NCBI GenBank assembly: GCA_015066205.1
Contig: SVOV01000030.1
Location: forward strand, 1-32,775
DNA: 32,775 nt
DNA from: Oscillospiraceae bacterium
Lineage (GTDB): Bacteria; Bacillota; Clostridia; Oscillospirales; Acutalibacteraceae
Direction: 5' to 3'
Position numbers and translations under genes: made by a program. Below are positions 15,419 to 24,462 of this stretch, one piece after another. Numbering within the stretch: position 1 is the first letter of the stretch; each line of letters starts with the position of its first letter. The notes beneath the pieces are model-generated. The model was not told the DNA's origin, did no database searches, and saw only the letters and a program-made list of their open reading frames with translations.

Positions 15419-17689
15419 TCACAAATTAAAGGTATATGTTTTTCCCTTTTCGGTTTTCTGCTCCAAGAGTGTTGTCCCGGCTTTTATCCTGAGCGTTTCT
15501 CCCGCAGCTGAAAAAACAGAGATTTTTGTTGCTTTACAGCCTTTCCATTCTGCATCAACCGTGAAGCCGCCTCTTGCGGTAAGCCCACTGAATGATCCGC
15601 TGTCCCATTTATCGGGAAGAGCGGGAAGAACATCTATAAAGCCCTCGTGGCTCTGAAGAAGCATTTCCGCAACGCCCGCGGTAAAGCCGAAGTTACCGTC
15701 TATCTGGAACGGCGGATGGAGATCCCAGAGATTTGTTGCCATACATTTTGAAACAGCTGTTTTTACAAGGTCATATGCACGGTTGCCGTTTTTTGTTCTT
15801 GCCCAGAGATTCAGCTTATGAGCCGTTGACCAGCCTGTGGATCTGTCGCCTCTTCTGTTTAATGTGATCTGTGCCGCTTTTATGTATTCCTCGTTTTCGC
15901 CCGTTATGATGTCACCGGGATAAAGGCCTATAAGCTGGGAAATATGACGGTGCTTTTTTTCACCGATGTCGCCGTAGTATCTTTCTTCCCTGAATTCCTT
16001 TATCTGTCCCGAAAGACCGATAAGAACAGGGGAGAGCTTATCTATATTTTCTTCAAGATAAGCTGTAAAGCTGTCACTGATACCAAGAGCTTTTGCCGCT
16101 TTCAATGTATCCTTCCAGCACTGAAAGATCATCTGCTGATCAAAGGCACAGCCCTTTGTGTGGTAGTATTCGTCATTATGGCATTGCTCGGGAGAGGCTG
16201 AGTACTTTGAAAGAAGCGTTCCGTCCTCCTGTTTTTCGAGAATCTTTGAAAGAAGCACGGACATTTCTCTCAAAGCCTCATAGCCTGTATTTTCAAGGAA
16301 GTCTTTGTCCCTTGTGAATTCATAATAATCATCAAAAAGCTTTACTGTGAATGCGCCCGTACCCGCTCCCGAATGTCCCGTTTTCGGGTCGGGGAGCTTC
16401 TCCATATCATAAAGCCAACCGCCCGTTGCAACAGCGATACCGTTATCATCGGAAAAGTTTTCGGGGAAATAATTCCTTATGTATTCATCGGCGTGCTCCT
16501 TTGCAAGTCCCTTATAAGCATTGAAATATTCAATATAGGGTAAGAAGCATTCGTGAAGATTTGTATTGAATGACGGCCAGTAGTTCATCTGAACATTGAT
16601 ATTGTGCCAATAGCCCGAGGACCAGGGTGAGGAATCATAGCGGTTCCAGATTCCCTGAAGATTTGCGGGTCTTCCACCGGGACGGGAGGATGAGATAAGA
16701 AGATATCTTCCGTACTGAAAAACAAGCTCCTCGGTATATGATGTATAATTTTTCTTTCTGTATTCCTTTAATAATTTATCCGTGGGGATGCAGACGCTTT
16801 CATCCGTAAGAGAGATATCGGCTCTTCCGAAAAGAGAAGAATAGTCTTTGAGATGTCTTGTGAAAAGCTCATTATAGGTAAGTGCCGATGCTTTTTTCAG
16901 CGTTTCCGAAACCTTTTTATGAGGATCATTTTTTTCGTCAAGCTTCTTTTTAGGATCCTTTTCGAGAAAAACTCTGCCGTCGCTCTTATAATTTGTTCCG
17001 CAGGTGAAAAGAATAAGTACACTGTCGGCTTCTTTTACCGATATAATACCGTTTTCTGCTGATACTGTACCGCCCTCGGCAATTACTTTCAGTTTTCCCT
17101 CAAAAAGAATGTTATAGTAGTCCATTTTCCCGCGGATAACGAGAGTGCCGTCTTCTGTAAAAATTTCAGCACTTTTTCCCATTCCGTCGCCCTCTTCAAA
17201 AAGATAAGGACGGTTAAGACTGACCTCGCTTTTCAGGGTAAAGGATACAGCCTTTTCTTTATCTGCCGTGATTCTTGTGACAAAAACATTATCGGGATAG
17301 GAAGCAAAATGCTCTCTCAGAAATCTTACATTCTTATATGTATATTCCGTTTTGCATAGTGCCGAGTTAAGATTCAGCGAGCGGCTGTAATTTTTTACTT
17401 TATTATGCCCTGTTGTAAGATAGAAGCTGCAGAAATTACTGAGACCTGCAGCGCCTCCGGGGTATTTGTCATTATAAGAACAAGGGTTTGACAGGCTGTT
17501 TTCTGTTATAAGAAATCTTTCCTCGTCTGTTCTTCCGAAAATATTGATGCCCATATAGCCGTTTCCTATGGGAAGCGACCATCTTTCCCAACCGTCCTCG
17601 GGAATGTTGCATTTTCTGTGATCTCTTAAAAAAAGGTCATCATTCCTGAACGGAGCGGGCTTTTTATAAATCAAGCTGTAATCCTTCAT
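15419..17689 (-). CDS. glycoside hydrolase family 95 (alpha-L-fucosidase / alpha-L-galactosidase type)
   Basis: The 756-residue protein spans the GH95 core. The N-terminal beta domain has WSLPIGNGYMGINIFG and SLSNP. The (alpha/alpha)6 barrel has GRPANLQGIWNR and NINVQMNYWPSFNTNL (about 340-375), carrying the paired Asn residues that assist catalysis in GH95, then SASPEQ near 499, where the catalytic acid Glu is expected, and FQIDGNFGFTAGVAEMLLQS near 662 with the conserved Asp. GH95 enzymes invert alpha-1,2-fucosyl or alpha-galactosyl linkages. There is no signal peptide, so it should act in the cytoplasm on imported oligosaccharides. Its site GGAG follows the AraC gene by 12 bases, and the two are co-transcribed, divergent from the symporter and GH2 genes. 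Confidence 0.94.
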   Translation of the reverse strand: MKDYSLIYKKPAPFRNDDLFLRDHRKCNIPEDGWERWSLPIGNGYMGINIFGRTDEERFLITENSLSNPCSYNDKYPGGAAGLSNFCSFYLTTGHNKVKNYSRSLNLNSALCKTEYTYKNVRFLREHFASYPDNVFVTRITADKEKAVSFTLKSEVSLNRPYLFEEGDGMGKSAEIFTEDGTLVIRGKMDYYNILFEGKLKVIAEGGTVSAENGIISVKEADSVLILFTCGTNYKSDGRVFLEKDPKKKLDEKNDPHKKVSETLKKASALTYNELFTRHLKDYSSLFGRADISLTDESVCIPTDKLLKEYRKKNYTSYTEELVFQYGRYLLISSSRPGGRPANLQGIWNRYDSSPWSSGYWHNINVQMNYWPSFNTNLHECFLPYIEYFNAYKGLAKEHADEYIRNYFPENFSDDNGIAVATGGWLYDMEKLPDPKTGHSGAGTGAFTVKLFDDYYEFTRDKDFLENTGYEALREMSVLLSKILEKQEDGTLLSKYSASPEQCHNDEYYHTKGCAFDQQMIFQCWKDTLKAAKALGISDSFTAYLEENIDKLSPVLIGLSGQIKEFREERYYGDIGEKKHRHISQLIGLYPGDIITGENEEYIKAAQITLNRRGDRSTGWSTAHKLNLWARTKNGNRAYDLVKTAVSKCMATNLWDLHPPFQIDGNFGFTAGVAEMLLQSHEGFIDVLPALPDKWDSGSFSGLTARGGFTVDAEWKGCKATKISVFSAAGETLRIKAGTTLLEQKTEKGKTYTFNL

Positions 17690-17701
17690 TCTGTATCTCC
17701 T

Positions 17702-18922
17702 TTATTCATATGATATATTATTTCTGTATTCTGTGGGGGTCTTGCCTGTTGCCCTTTTAAATATACGGCAAAAATAATGGAAGTCAAGTATTCCGCAGTT
17801 AAGTGCTATAGTTCCTATCTGAAGATTAGTCGTTCTTAAAAGATGCTTCGCGTATTCCACTCTTTTATTCAGAACATATTCTGTCAGAGAATGACCTGTT
17901 TCTTTTTTGAAAAGACTTGAAAAGTATCCGGGGCTGACATTTTCAGCTCCTGCAAGTGTCTTTAAGCCGAGGTCTCCCGAAAGGTCATTTTCAATTCTCA
18001 GAACTGCTTTCTGAACAACGGGGGAATAGCTTTTAACGGAATGGTTTCTCACAAGAGAGCAGTAGGTTCTCATCACGGTCAGCATAAATTCGACGGAATC
18101 ATTCACCGTTTCCATATTTTCTGTTTTTATTGCAAATTCGGTTGATACCTTATTAAGATAAAAGGGATGCACACCGCCCTTTTCTGCGGCTTTCCTTAAA
18201 AGTGTATTCATAATAATGCAATAATTTTTTATGTTACGGAGGGAATCGGCGGTTCTCGATTCAAAGGCGAGCACGGAAAATCTTGACATCATCAGCTCTG
18301 CCTTGCGGCTGTTGCCCTTTGCCACAGCCTCAATGAGCTCGTTTTCAAATCTGTATCTTTCCTCGAAAACAGAGAAGCCGAAGGGTGTTTCCTCTGCTAT
18401 GGGCTTGATTTCTATGCTGCCCGGTATAAATGCGGCGGATTTTTCAAGAATAATGTCCTTGCTTTCAAATTCACCGCCGAAGACAAGCTTTGAGAAGGTA
18501 TTTATACTCGCAAACAGAAGATGCTCTTCCTTTATTACAGGAAGAGAAGAATAGAAAAGCACAAGCTCTTTTGCTGTATTTTCGGAAATATGCATAATTT
18601 TAGCCTGCGAGTTTATCATTTCAACAGTGACATCCGTATTGAGATATGGGCCGGTAATAAAGATCTTTTCATTTTCCTCTTCGGGGAGCAGAAAAAACAC
18701 ATAGGTGAACATAAACAGATCGCAGACCCTGTAAACAGTATTTTTATTTATTTCGGGAAAAAAGTCACGGAAGGTTTTTTTTGTGTCATTTCCGGAAATA
18801 ATCTTACCGAGACCCTTGTCAAGCCTTGAGATTATTATCTCATCGGGTGAAATCAGAAAATGACGGAGATTGCATTCATCGAGGATCTTGCAGAAAAAAC
18901 TGAATTCGCGTTCGTATTCCAT
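17702..18922 (-). CDS. AraC-family transcriptional regulator
   Basis: The 406-residue regulator ends in a double helix-turn-helix of the AraC/XylS type (about residues 305-405). The first is DLGLKTLAGAENVSPGYFSS with LFKKETG, and the second is IGTIALNCGILDFHYFCRIF with FKRATGKTPTEYR. The first 300 residues are a ligand or dimerisation region without a recognised domain, a common architecture in gut Clostridia. It is first in the operon with GH95 and is divergent from the GPH symporter and GH2 genes. It is therefore the obvious candidate for a substrate-responsive activator of both arms. A GGGAGG site precedes its ATG. Confidence 0.93.
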   Translation of the reverse strand: MEYEREFSFFCKILDECNLRHFLISPDEIIISRLDKGLGKIISGNDTKKTFRDFFPEINKNTVYRVCDLFMFTYVFFLLPEEENEKIFITGPYLNTDVTVEMINSQAKIMHISENTAKELVLFYSSLPVIKEEHLLFASINTFSKLVFGGEFESKDIILEKSAAFIPGSIEIKPIAEETPFGFSVFEERYRFENELIEAVAKGNSRKAELMMSRFSVLAFESRTADSLRNIKNYCIIMNTLLRKAAEKGGVHPFYLNKVSTEFAIKTENMETVNDSVEFMLTVMRTYCSLVRNHSVKSYSPVVQKAVLRIENDLSGDLGLKTLAGAENVSPGYFSSLFKKETGHSLTEYVLNKRVEYAKHLLRTTNLQIGTIALNCGILDFHYFCRIFKRATGKTPTEYRNNISYE

Positions 18923-18983
18923 CTGTTCCGCCTCCCTTAAAATATATTGTGAAATAAAACAAAATTTTTAATTTGTTTTTGTA

Positions 18984-19012
18984 ATTATAGTACATATCAG
19001 ACTAAAAATCAA
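18984..19012 (-). promoter_or_regulatory. promoter of the AraC-GH95 operon
   Basis: On the minus strand there is a -35 TTGATT (19007-19012), a 17-base spacer and a consensus -10 TATAAT (18984-18989). The leader to the AraC ATG is about 55 bases. Confidence 0.75.
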
Positions 19013-19088
19013 TATAAATATGCGTTTTGAGCTGAAGAAAATGCAAAAATACATTAAAATTATGCTAACGGTATTTTGTGTCACCTTA

Positions 19089-19119
19089 TATAATAAAAAT
19101 GTACCCGTATGTTCGGGTA
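19089..19119 (+). promoter_or_regulatory. activator-type promoter and leader hairpin of the sugar symporter operon
   Basis: A consensus -10 TATAAT lies at 19089-19094, but the 17-base position upstream has no recognisable -35 (TAACGG), as expected for an activator-dependent promoter. Just downstream, TACCCG (19102-19107) and CGGGTA (19114-19119) form an inverted repeat around a six-base spacer at or near the transcription start, which could be an operator or a leader hairpin. No T tract follows, so it is not a terminator. Confidence 0.5.
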
Positions 19120-19152
19120 AACAACATTATTTAAGAAACGAGGATGTTTTTT

Positions 19153-20733
19153 ATGGCGAAAAAAGCAAAAGAGAACAAGCTTGATGCCAACGGTAACCGC
19201 AAATTCGGTATGCTTGACAAGATAGCTTATGCGGCGGGTGACTTCGGCTGTAATATGAGCTTTGCTCTCAAGGGCACTGTTCAGACCTTCTGGCTTGTTT
19301 ATATGACAATGGAAACAGGTCTTCTTTCAATTCTGCTTCTTCTTGTTCAGATTTGGGACGCAGTAAATGATCCCCTTATCGGCAGTATGATCGATAATGA
19401 CAAGAGAAAATACAAGATGGGTAAATTCAAGACCTATATCTTTGTCGGTGCCTGCGGTCTTCTTGTGGCAGGTGCAGCTGTATTCCTTCCTTTCCCCAAT
19501 GCAAATGTTATTGTTAAGTCAATTCTTTTTGTGCTCGGATATATCATCTGGGATGCTTGTTATACAGTGGCAAATGTTCCCTACGGCTCCATGCTTTCTC
19601 TTATCACAGAGGATAACGGCGAAAGAGCTCAGCTTTCAACTTGGCGTTCCATCGGCTCAATGTTCGGTAATATCGTTCCTATGGTTATTCTTCCTATGAT
19701 CATATGGGAAAAGGTTACTTATAACGGAACGACCGATTTCCTTGACAAAATTGCAATTCCCGAGGGCTTTACAAAGGAGCAGTTCCTTATCAATCCCTTG
19801 ACCAAAGAGCCCTATGCTATCGGCGAAGCAGTGCTCAGCCCCGAAACAGGTAAGCAGGTAGAGATACTTCTCGGCGAAAGAGTATTCTGGGCAGCTCTTA
19901 TAATGGGTGTTCTCGGCTTTGTTGCTTTTATGTTTATGATCAAAAAGATCACCATCCGTGTTGACGAAAATTCCGTAAAAACTAACGAGGGCGGCGAAAA
20001 GTTCAATGTTATCAAGGCCTTCGGTAAGTTTATGAAAAATCGTCCCGCAGTAGGCGCTACCGTTGCTGCTATGGGTATGTTCCTCGGAATGCAGTCTGCT
20101 ACAACTGCAAACACAATTATGTTTGCAACATATTTCAATAAGGCTTCAATGTCAGGTATCGTTCAGATGATAGGCTTCTTGCCTATGGTTCTTTTCCTTC
20201 CCTTTATTAAGAAGCTTGTTGAAAAATTCGGTAAAAAAGAAGCCTCTGTTGCAGGTACTATAGTATCTGTTGTCGGCGGTGTTATTATGCTCATATTCCC
20301 CATGGTCAAGAACCTTGATGTTGCTCTTATCGTATATCTTCTCGGTCTTATCGCTTTCGGTATCGGTATGGGTGTTTACACATGTGTTTCCTGGGCTATG
20401 ATGGCAGACGCTATCGAATATAACGAATGGAAATTCGGCACACGCGAGGAAGGCGTTGTATATTCCTTACATTCCTTCTTCCGTAAGCTTGCTCAGGGCG
20501 TAGGTCCCTCAATGGTTCTTCTTATAATGGGTGCTCTCGGTTATGTATCGGAGCTCGGTACTATCGGACAGACCGCAGAAACATCTCATAATATGTGCTG
20601 GCTTGTAGCAGGTCTTTATCTCTTCAGCGCAGTTGTACAGTTTATAGGTATTGCGGTTATTTATAATCTTGACAAGAAAACTGTTAAAAAGATGAACGAA
20701 GAGCTTGCTGCAAAGCACGCTTCACAGGCTTAA
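19153..20733 (+). CDS. GPH-family (glycoside-pentoside-hexuronide) cation:sugar symporter
   Basis: The product has 526 residues from the ATG at 19153. An ATG nine bases upstream directly abuts the GAGG site, so the inner start is preferred. It has about twelve membrane segments. The GPH signatures are YAAGDFGCNMSFALKG at the start, NDPLIGSMIDN followed by a Lys/Arg-rich loop (DKRKYKMGKFKTY), NVPYGSMLSLIT, and near the C-terminal half MMADAIEYNEWKFGTREEG. These transporters import glycosides with sodium or protons. A large loop at about 185-235, between membrane segments, is longer than in melibiose permeases. The gene is directly followed by a GH2 beta-galactosidase gene and faces the AraC-GH95 operon, so a galactoside or a fucosylated galactoside is the likely cargo. 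Confidence 0.92.
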   Translation: MAKKAKENKLDANGNRKFGMLDKIAYAAGDFGCNMSFALKGTVQTFWLVYMTMETGLLSILLLLVQIWDAVNDPLIGSMIDNDKRKYKMGKFKTYIFVGACGLLVAGAAVFLPFPNANVIVKSILFVLGYIIWDACYTVANVPYGSMLSLITEDNGERAQLSTWRSIGSMFGNIVPMVILPMIIWEKVTYNGTTDFLDKIAIPEGFTKEQFLINPLTKEPYAIGEAVLSPETGKQVEILLGERVFWAALIMGVLGFVAFMFMIKKITIRVDENSVKTNEGGEKFNVIKAFGKFMKNRPAVGATVAAMGMFLGMQSATTANTIMFATYFNKASMSGIVQMIGFLPMVLFLPFIKKLVEKFGKKEASVAGTIVSVVGGVIMLIFPMVKNLDVALIVYLLGLIAFGIGMGVYTCVSWAMMADAIEYNEWKFGTREEGVVYSLHSFFRKLAQGVGPSMVLLIMGALGYVSELGTIGQTAETSHNMCWLVAGLYLFSAVVQFIGIAVIYNLDKKTVKKMNEELAAKHASQA

Positions 20734-20741
20734 AAATCAAG

Positions 20742-20769
20742 ACAGCCGGTAATTTCGCCGGCTGTTTTT
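20742..20769 (+). terminator. terminator or attenuator between symporter and GH2 genes
   Basis: An 8-base stem (ACAGCCGG 20742-20749 with CCGGCTGT 20758-20765) is followed by a run of five T, ending only 22 bases before the GH2 ATG. No separate promoter for GH2 fits in this gap, so it probably reduces rather than stops transcription into GH2. Confidence 0.75.
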
Positions 20770-20791
20770 AATGAATAAAGGAGAAAATATT

Positions 20792-23032
20792 ATGAGAAGT
20801 GTAATTAACTTCAATTCTAAATGGGCATTTACAAAAAATGCTGACGCTGTACCCTCTGAGATCAACAAGAAATGGGATTTTGTCAATCTTCCCCATTCGT
20901 GGAATGCCATTGACGGACAGGACGGCGACAACGATTTCTACAGAGGCACCGCTTATTATGCAAAGTCCTTCAGTAAGACGGAGCTTCCCGAGGCAGATTT
21001 ATATTATCTTGAAATAAAGGGTGCAAACTCCTCTGCAGATGTTTATCTCAACGGTAAGAATATCGCTCACCATGACGGAGGCTATTCGACCTGGAGAGTT
21101 GATATGACACATTATCTTGAAGCTGTGAATCTTCTCGTTATTGAGGTCGATAACTCCGCCAATGACAGAGTTTATCCTCAGATGGCTGACTTTACCTTCT
21201 ACGGCGGTCTTTACAGAGATGTAAATATCATCTGTGTGAATGATTCTCATTTTGATCTTGAGTATTACGGTGCTCCCGGCATTAAGGTCACACCCGAAAT
21301 ACGCGGTGAGGATGCTGATGTTGAAATTGAAGTATTTGTCGCAAAGGCAAGTGACAATGCCGGATTCCGATTCGTAATTGAGGATAAAGAGGGAAATACC
21401 GTATGTGAAACAGTATGCGATGAAACTGCGGCAGTTCTCAGAATTGAAAATGTTCATCTCTGGCAGGGAAGACCTGATCCCTATCTTTACACCGCCAAGG
21501 CCGAGCTTATTGAAAACGGCGAAGCCGTTGACAGTGTTTCGGCACGCTTCGGCTGCCGTACCTTTAAGATAGAACCCGACAACGGCTTTATTCTCAACGG
21601 TAAGGATTATCCTTTAAGAGGCGTTTCCCGCCATCAGGACCGCTGGGGCAAGGGCAATGCATTATCTCCCTCTGATCACGAGGAGGACATTGCTCTTATT
21701 ATGGAGGTCGGTGCCACGACCATCCGTCTTGCCCATTATCAGCACGATCAGTATTTCTATGATCTTTGTGACGAAAACGGACTTGTTATCTGGGCTGAAA
21801 TCCCCTATATTTCAAAGCATATGCCGTCAGGCAGAGAAAATACAATATCTCAGATGAAGGAGCTTATCTCCCAGAATTATAACCACGCCTCAATTGTGGT
21901 ATGGGGACTTTCAAATGAGATCGGAATCGGCGGAAGCGATGAAGATCTTCTTGAAAATCACCGTATTCTCAATGACCTCTGCCACGAAATGGATAAGACC
22001 CGTCTTACCACTGTTGCTGCTGTTTCAATGTGTGATATGAATGACCCTTATCTTCAGATCCCCGATGTGGTTTCATATAACCACTATTTCGGATGGTACG
22101 GCGGAGAAACGGCAATGAACGGACCCTGGTTTGATAAATTCCACGAAACTCATCCCACAATTCCCATCGGCTGCTCAGAATACGGCTGTGAGGCTCTTAA
22201 CTGGCACACATCAGATCCTTTGCAGGGTGACTATACGGAAGAATATCAGGCATATTATCACGAGGAGCTTATCAAGCAGTTCTTTACAAGAAAATATATG
22301 TGGGCGACCCATGTATGGAATATGTTTGATTTCGGCGCAGATGCAAGAAATGAGGGCGGTGAAAACGGACAGAATCATAAGGGACTTGTAACCTTTGACC
22401 GTAAGTATAAGAAGGATTCATTCTATGCATATAAGGCATGGCTTTCAGATGAAAAGTTTGTTCACATCTGCGGTAAGCGTTATATAGACAGGGTCGAGGA
22501 TGTGACAAAGGTTACCGTTTATTCAAATCTCCCCGAGGTTGAGCTTTTCTGTAACGGTGTTTCTCTCGGAAAAAAGGAGAGTGCAGAGCATTTCTTCTAT
22601 TTTGATGTTCCGAACTGCGGTGAATCTGTTCTTAAGGCGGTTGCCGGTGAATTTACGGACGAAAGCCTCATCAGAAAGGTCGATACCTTTAACGAAGCAT
22701 ACCGTCTTCGCGAAAAGGGTGCAGTTCTTAACTGGTTTGATATCGATGCTCCCGAGGGCTTCCTTTCTCTCAATGATAAGATGAGCGATGTTATTGCAAC
22801 ACCTCAGGGTAAGATGATTTTTATGAGCCTTGTGGGTAAGCTTATGGGCGGCGGTGAAGACGGCAAGATAAAGGCCGCAGGCTTCGAGGTCGGTCCTGAA
22901 ATGATGGCTATGATGGGTGGTTTTACCGTGCTTCGTCTTTTCACTCTTATGGGCGGAATGATGGATATTAAGTTTACAAAGGAAGAGCTTCTCGCTCTCA
23001 ATGCTCAGCTTAATACTATCCCTAAAAACTAA
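20792..23032 (+). CDS. glycoside hydrolase family 2 (beta-galactosidase-type)
   Basis: The 746-residue start at 20792 follows AAAGGAG by nine bases; the ATG at 20771 lies upstream of that site. The N-terminal jelly roll (NLPHSWNAIDGQDGDNDFYRG) is followed by an immunoglobulin-like domain and the TIM barrel with GVSRHQDRWGKGNALS. The acid/base Glu is in VVWGLSNEIG (about residue 375) and the nucleophile Glu in IGCSEYGCEA (about 462), then the WNMFDFGADARNEGG loop. The beta domain that follows is short. The last 105 residues hold a helical Met/Gly-rich extension (GPEMMAMMGGFTVLRLFTLM). There is no signal peptide, so it acts on internalised galactosides. It is coupled to the GPH symporter upstream. 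Beta-galactosidase is the most likely activity; beta-glucuronidase or another GH2 specificity cannot be excluded. Confidence 0.93.
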   Translation: MRSVINFNSKWAFTKNADAVPSEINKKWDFVNLPHSWNAIDGQDGDNDFYRGTAYYAKSFSKTELPEADLYYLEIKGANSSADVYLNGKNIAHHDGGYSTWRVDMTHYLEAVNLLVIEVDNSANDRVYPQMADFTFYGGLYRDVNIICVNDSHFDLEYYGAPGIKVTPEIRGEDADVEIEVFVAKASDNAGFRFVIEDKEGNTVCETVCDETAAVLRIENVHLWQGRPDPYLYTAKAELIENGEAVDSVSARFGCRTFKIEPDNGFILNGKDYPLRGVSRHQDRWGKGNALSPSDHEEDIALIMEVGATTIRLAHYQHDQYFYDLCDENGLVIWAEIPYISKHMPSGRENTISQMKELISQNYNHASIVVWGLSNEIGIGGSDEDLLENHRILNDLCHEMDKTRLTTVAAVSMCDMNDPYLQIPDVVSYNHYFGWYGGETAMNGPWFDKFHETHPTIPIGCSEYGCEALNWHTSDPLQGDYTEEYQAYYHEELIKQFFTRKYMWATHVWNMFDFGADARNEGGENGQNHKGLVTFDRKYKKDSFYAYKAWLSDEKFVHICGKRYIDRVEDVTKVTVYSNLPEVELFCNGVSLGKKESAEHFFYFDVPNCGESVLKAVAGEFTDESLIRKVDTFNEAYRLREKGAVLNWFDIDAPEGFLSLNDKMSDVIATPQGKMIFMSLVGKLMGGGEDGKIKAAGFEVGPEMMAMMGGFTVLRLFTLMGGMMDIKFTKEELLALNAQLNTIPKN

Positions 23033-23039
23033 ATATCAA

Positions 23040-23078
23040 AAATGCGGGGTCAGTTCATATCTGTCCCCGTATTTCTTT
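23040..23078 (+). terminator. rho-independent terminator after the GH2 gene
   Basis: A 10-base stem with one G-U pair (AAATGCGGGG 23040-23049 with CCCCGTATTT 23065-23074) is followed by CTTT. The loop is 15 bases. Confidence 0.7.
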
Positions 23079-23097
23079 GATAAAAAATTAACTTTTG

Positions 23098-23126
23098 TTG
23101 ACTTGTATGTGTTTAAAGATTAGAAT
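23098..23126 (+). promoter_or_regulatory. sigma-A promoter of the ArsB/NhaD-type transporter gene
   Basis: The -35 TTGACT (23098-23103), a 17-base spacer and the -10 TAGAAT (23121-23126) lie about 48 bases before the start codon, after the GH2 terminator. The gene is therefore its own unit. Confidence 0.8.
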
Positions 23127-23173
23127 AAAAAAGATGCATTTCTCTTGCAAATATAATGATACGGAGATATTTT

Positions 23174-24445
23174 ATGATTCCTGCACTTATCCTTTTTGCT
23201 GTTACTTATGTATTGATGCTCGTATTCAGTAAATACCGTCCTTATATCGCTATTGCTTCGGGTATTATTTTTATCGCAAGCGGTATGCTTCCTTTTTCCG
23301 AAATCATAAGCTCAATTGATTTTAATGTAATTCTTATGATCGCAGGAACCATGGGCCTTGTCTCTTTGTTTACGGAAAGCAAAATGCCCGCACTTCTTGC
23401 CGATCTTGTTATGGAAAAGGTGCCTAATGTAAAATGGGCGGCTGTTGCTCTCGCTCTTTTTGCAGGAATTATTTCCGCTTTTGTCGATAATGTTGCAACG
23501 GTTCTTATGGTAGCTCCCATTGCTCTTGCAATCTGTAAAAAGCTTGAGGTGAATCCCGTTTCCTTTATTATTGCCATTGCTGTTTCCTCAAATCTTCAGG
23601 GCGCGGCAACTCTCATAGGCGATACCACTGCAATTATGCTCGGCTCTGCTCTCGATATGAGCTTCCTTGAATTCTTCTGGTATCAGGGTAAGCCCAGTAT
23701 CTTCTTTGCCGTTGAGCTCGGTGCTGTTCTTTCAGCTCTGATACTTCTTGTTATCTTCAGAAAAGAAACAAAGTCCGTCGAAAAGGCTCAGGAGCGTACA
23801 AAGGTAACGGATCTTGTGCCTTCATTCCTTCTTATAGCTGCTCTTGTTCTTCTTATTGTTGTTTCCTTTATCCCCGAAAAGCCCGCAGAAACAAACGGTC
23901 TTATCTGCTGTGCTCTTCTTGTAATAGGACTTATTTATACCTTTATAAGAAAAAAGAGTTTTTCCGCTGTTATTGAGCCTCTTAAGGAAATTGATTTTAC
24001 CACCATCGGTATTCTTTTCGGTCTTTTCCTGATGATAGGCGGCATTTCCGCACAGGGCGTTATTGATGCGGCTGCAGGCCTTCTCGCTTCAGTGGGAGGA
24101 GGAAATGTATTTGTTCTTTATACGATTCTTGTATGGGGCTCGGTTCTTATATCTGCATTCATTGACAACATTCCTTATGTCGCAACAATGATTCCCGTTG
24201 TTGCAGGTCTTGCCTCCGTTCTTGAAATTGATCCCACTCCTCTTTATTTCGGTCTTCTTTCCGGTGCAACCCTTGGCGGTAACTGTACTCCCATCGGTGC
24301 ATCAGCAAATATCACGGGTATCGGTATTCTCCGTAAGGAAGGATATGAGGTCAAAAATAAGGACTTCTTCAAGATAGGTATTCCTTTCACCCTTGCGGCA
24401 ATTATCCCCGCATATATCTATGTATGGCTCGTTTACGGTATTTAA
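23174..24445 (+). CDS. ArsB/NhaD-type ion transporter (IT superfamily permease)
   Basis: The 423-residue membrane protein has ten to twelve hydrophobic segments in two repeated halves. Each half ends with an AFVDN/AFIDN re-entrant motif: IISAFVDNVATVLMVAP in the first, VLISAFIDNIPYVATMIPV in the second. NLQGAATLIGDTTA and LGGNCTPIGASANI are also repeat-related. These are hallmarks of the ArsB/NhaD and SLC13/CitM-like ion transporter superfamily. The ATG at 23174 follows GGAG by eight bases, so it is preferred over that at 23156. The gene is alone, between two terminators, with no ars regulator or arsenate reductase beside it. That makes sodium/proton antiport or organic-anion transport at least as likely as arsenite export. 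Confidence 0.87.
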   Translation: MIPALILFAVTYVLMLVFSKYRPYIAIASGIIFIASGMLPFSEIISSIDFNVILMIAGTMGLVSLFTESKMPALLADLVMEKVPNVKWAAVALALFAGIISAFVDNVATVLMVAPIALAICKKLEVNPVSFIIAIAVSSNLQGAATLIGDTTAIMLGSALDMSFLEFFWYQGKPSIFFAVELGAVLSALILLVIFRKETKSVEKAQERTKVTDLVPSFLLIAALVLLIVVSFIPEKPAETNGLICCALLVIGLIYTFIRKKSFSAVIEPLKEIDFTTIGILFGLFLMIGGISAQGVIDAAAGLLASVGGGNVFVLYTILVWGSVLISAFIDNIPYVATMIPVVAGLASVLEIDPTPLYFGLLSGATLGGNCTPIGASANITGIGILRKEGYEVKNKDFFKIGIPFTLAAIIPAYIYVWLVYGI

Positions 24446-24462
24446 GAGTATAAAAAAGAAAT

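Noticed and set aside
19102..19119. Hairpin as a terminator before the symporter
   Set aside because: Only six base pairs, no T tract, and it lies directly after the -10 element.
23174..24445. Arsenite-specific pump as a firm call
   Set aside because: The IT superfamily motifs are shared by NhaD, CitM and SLC13 relatives, and no arsenic resistance genes are adjacent.
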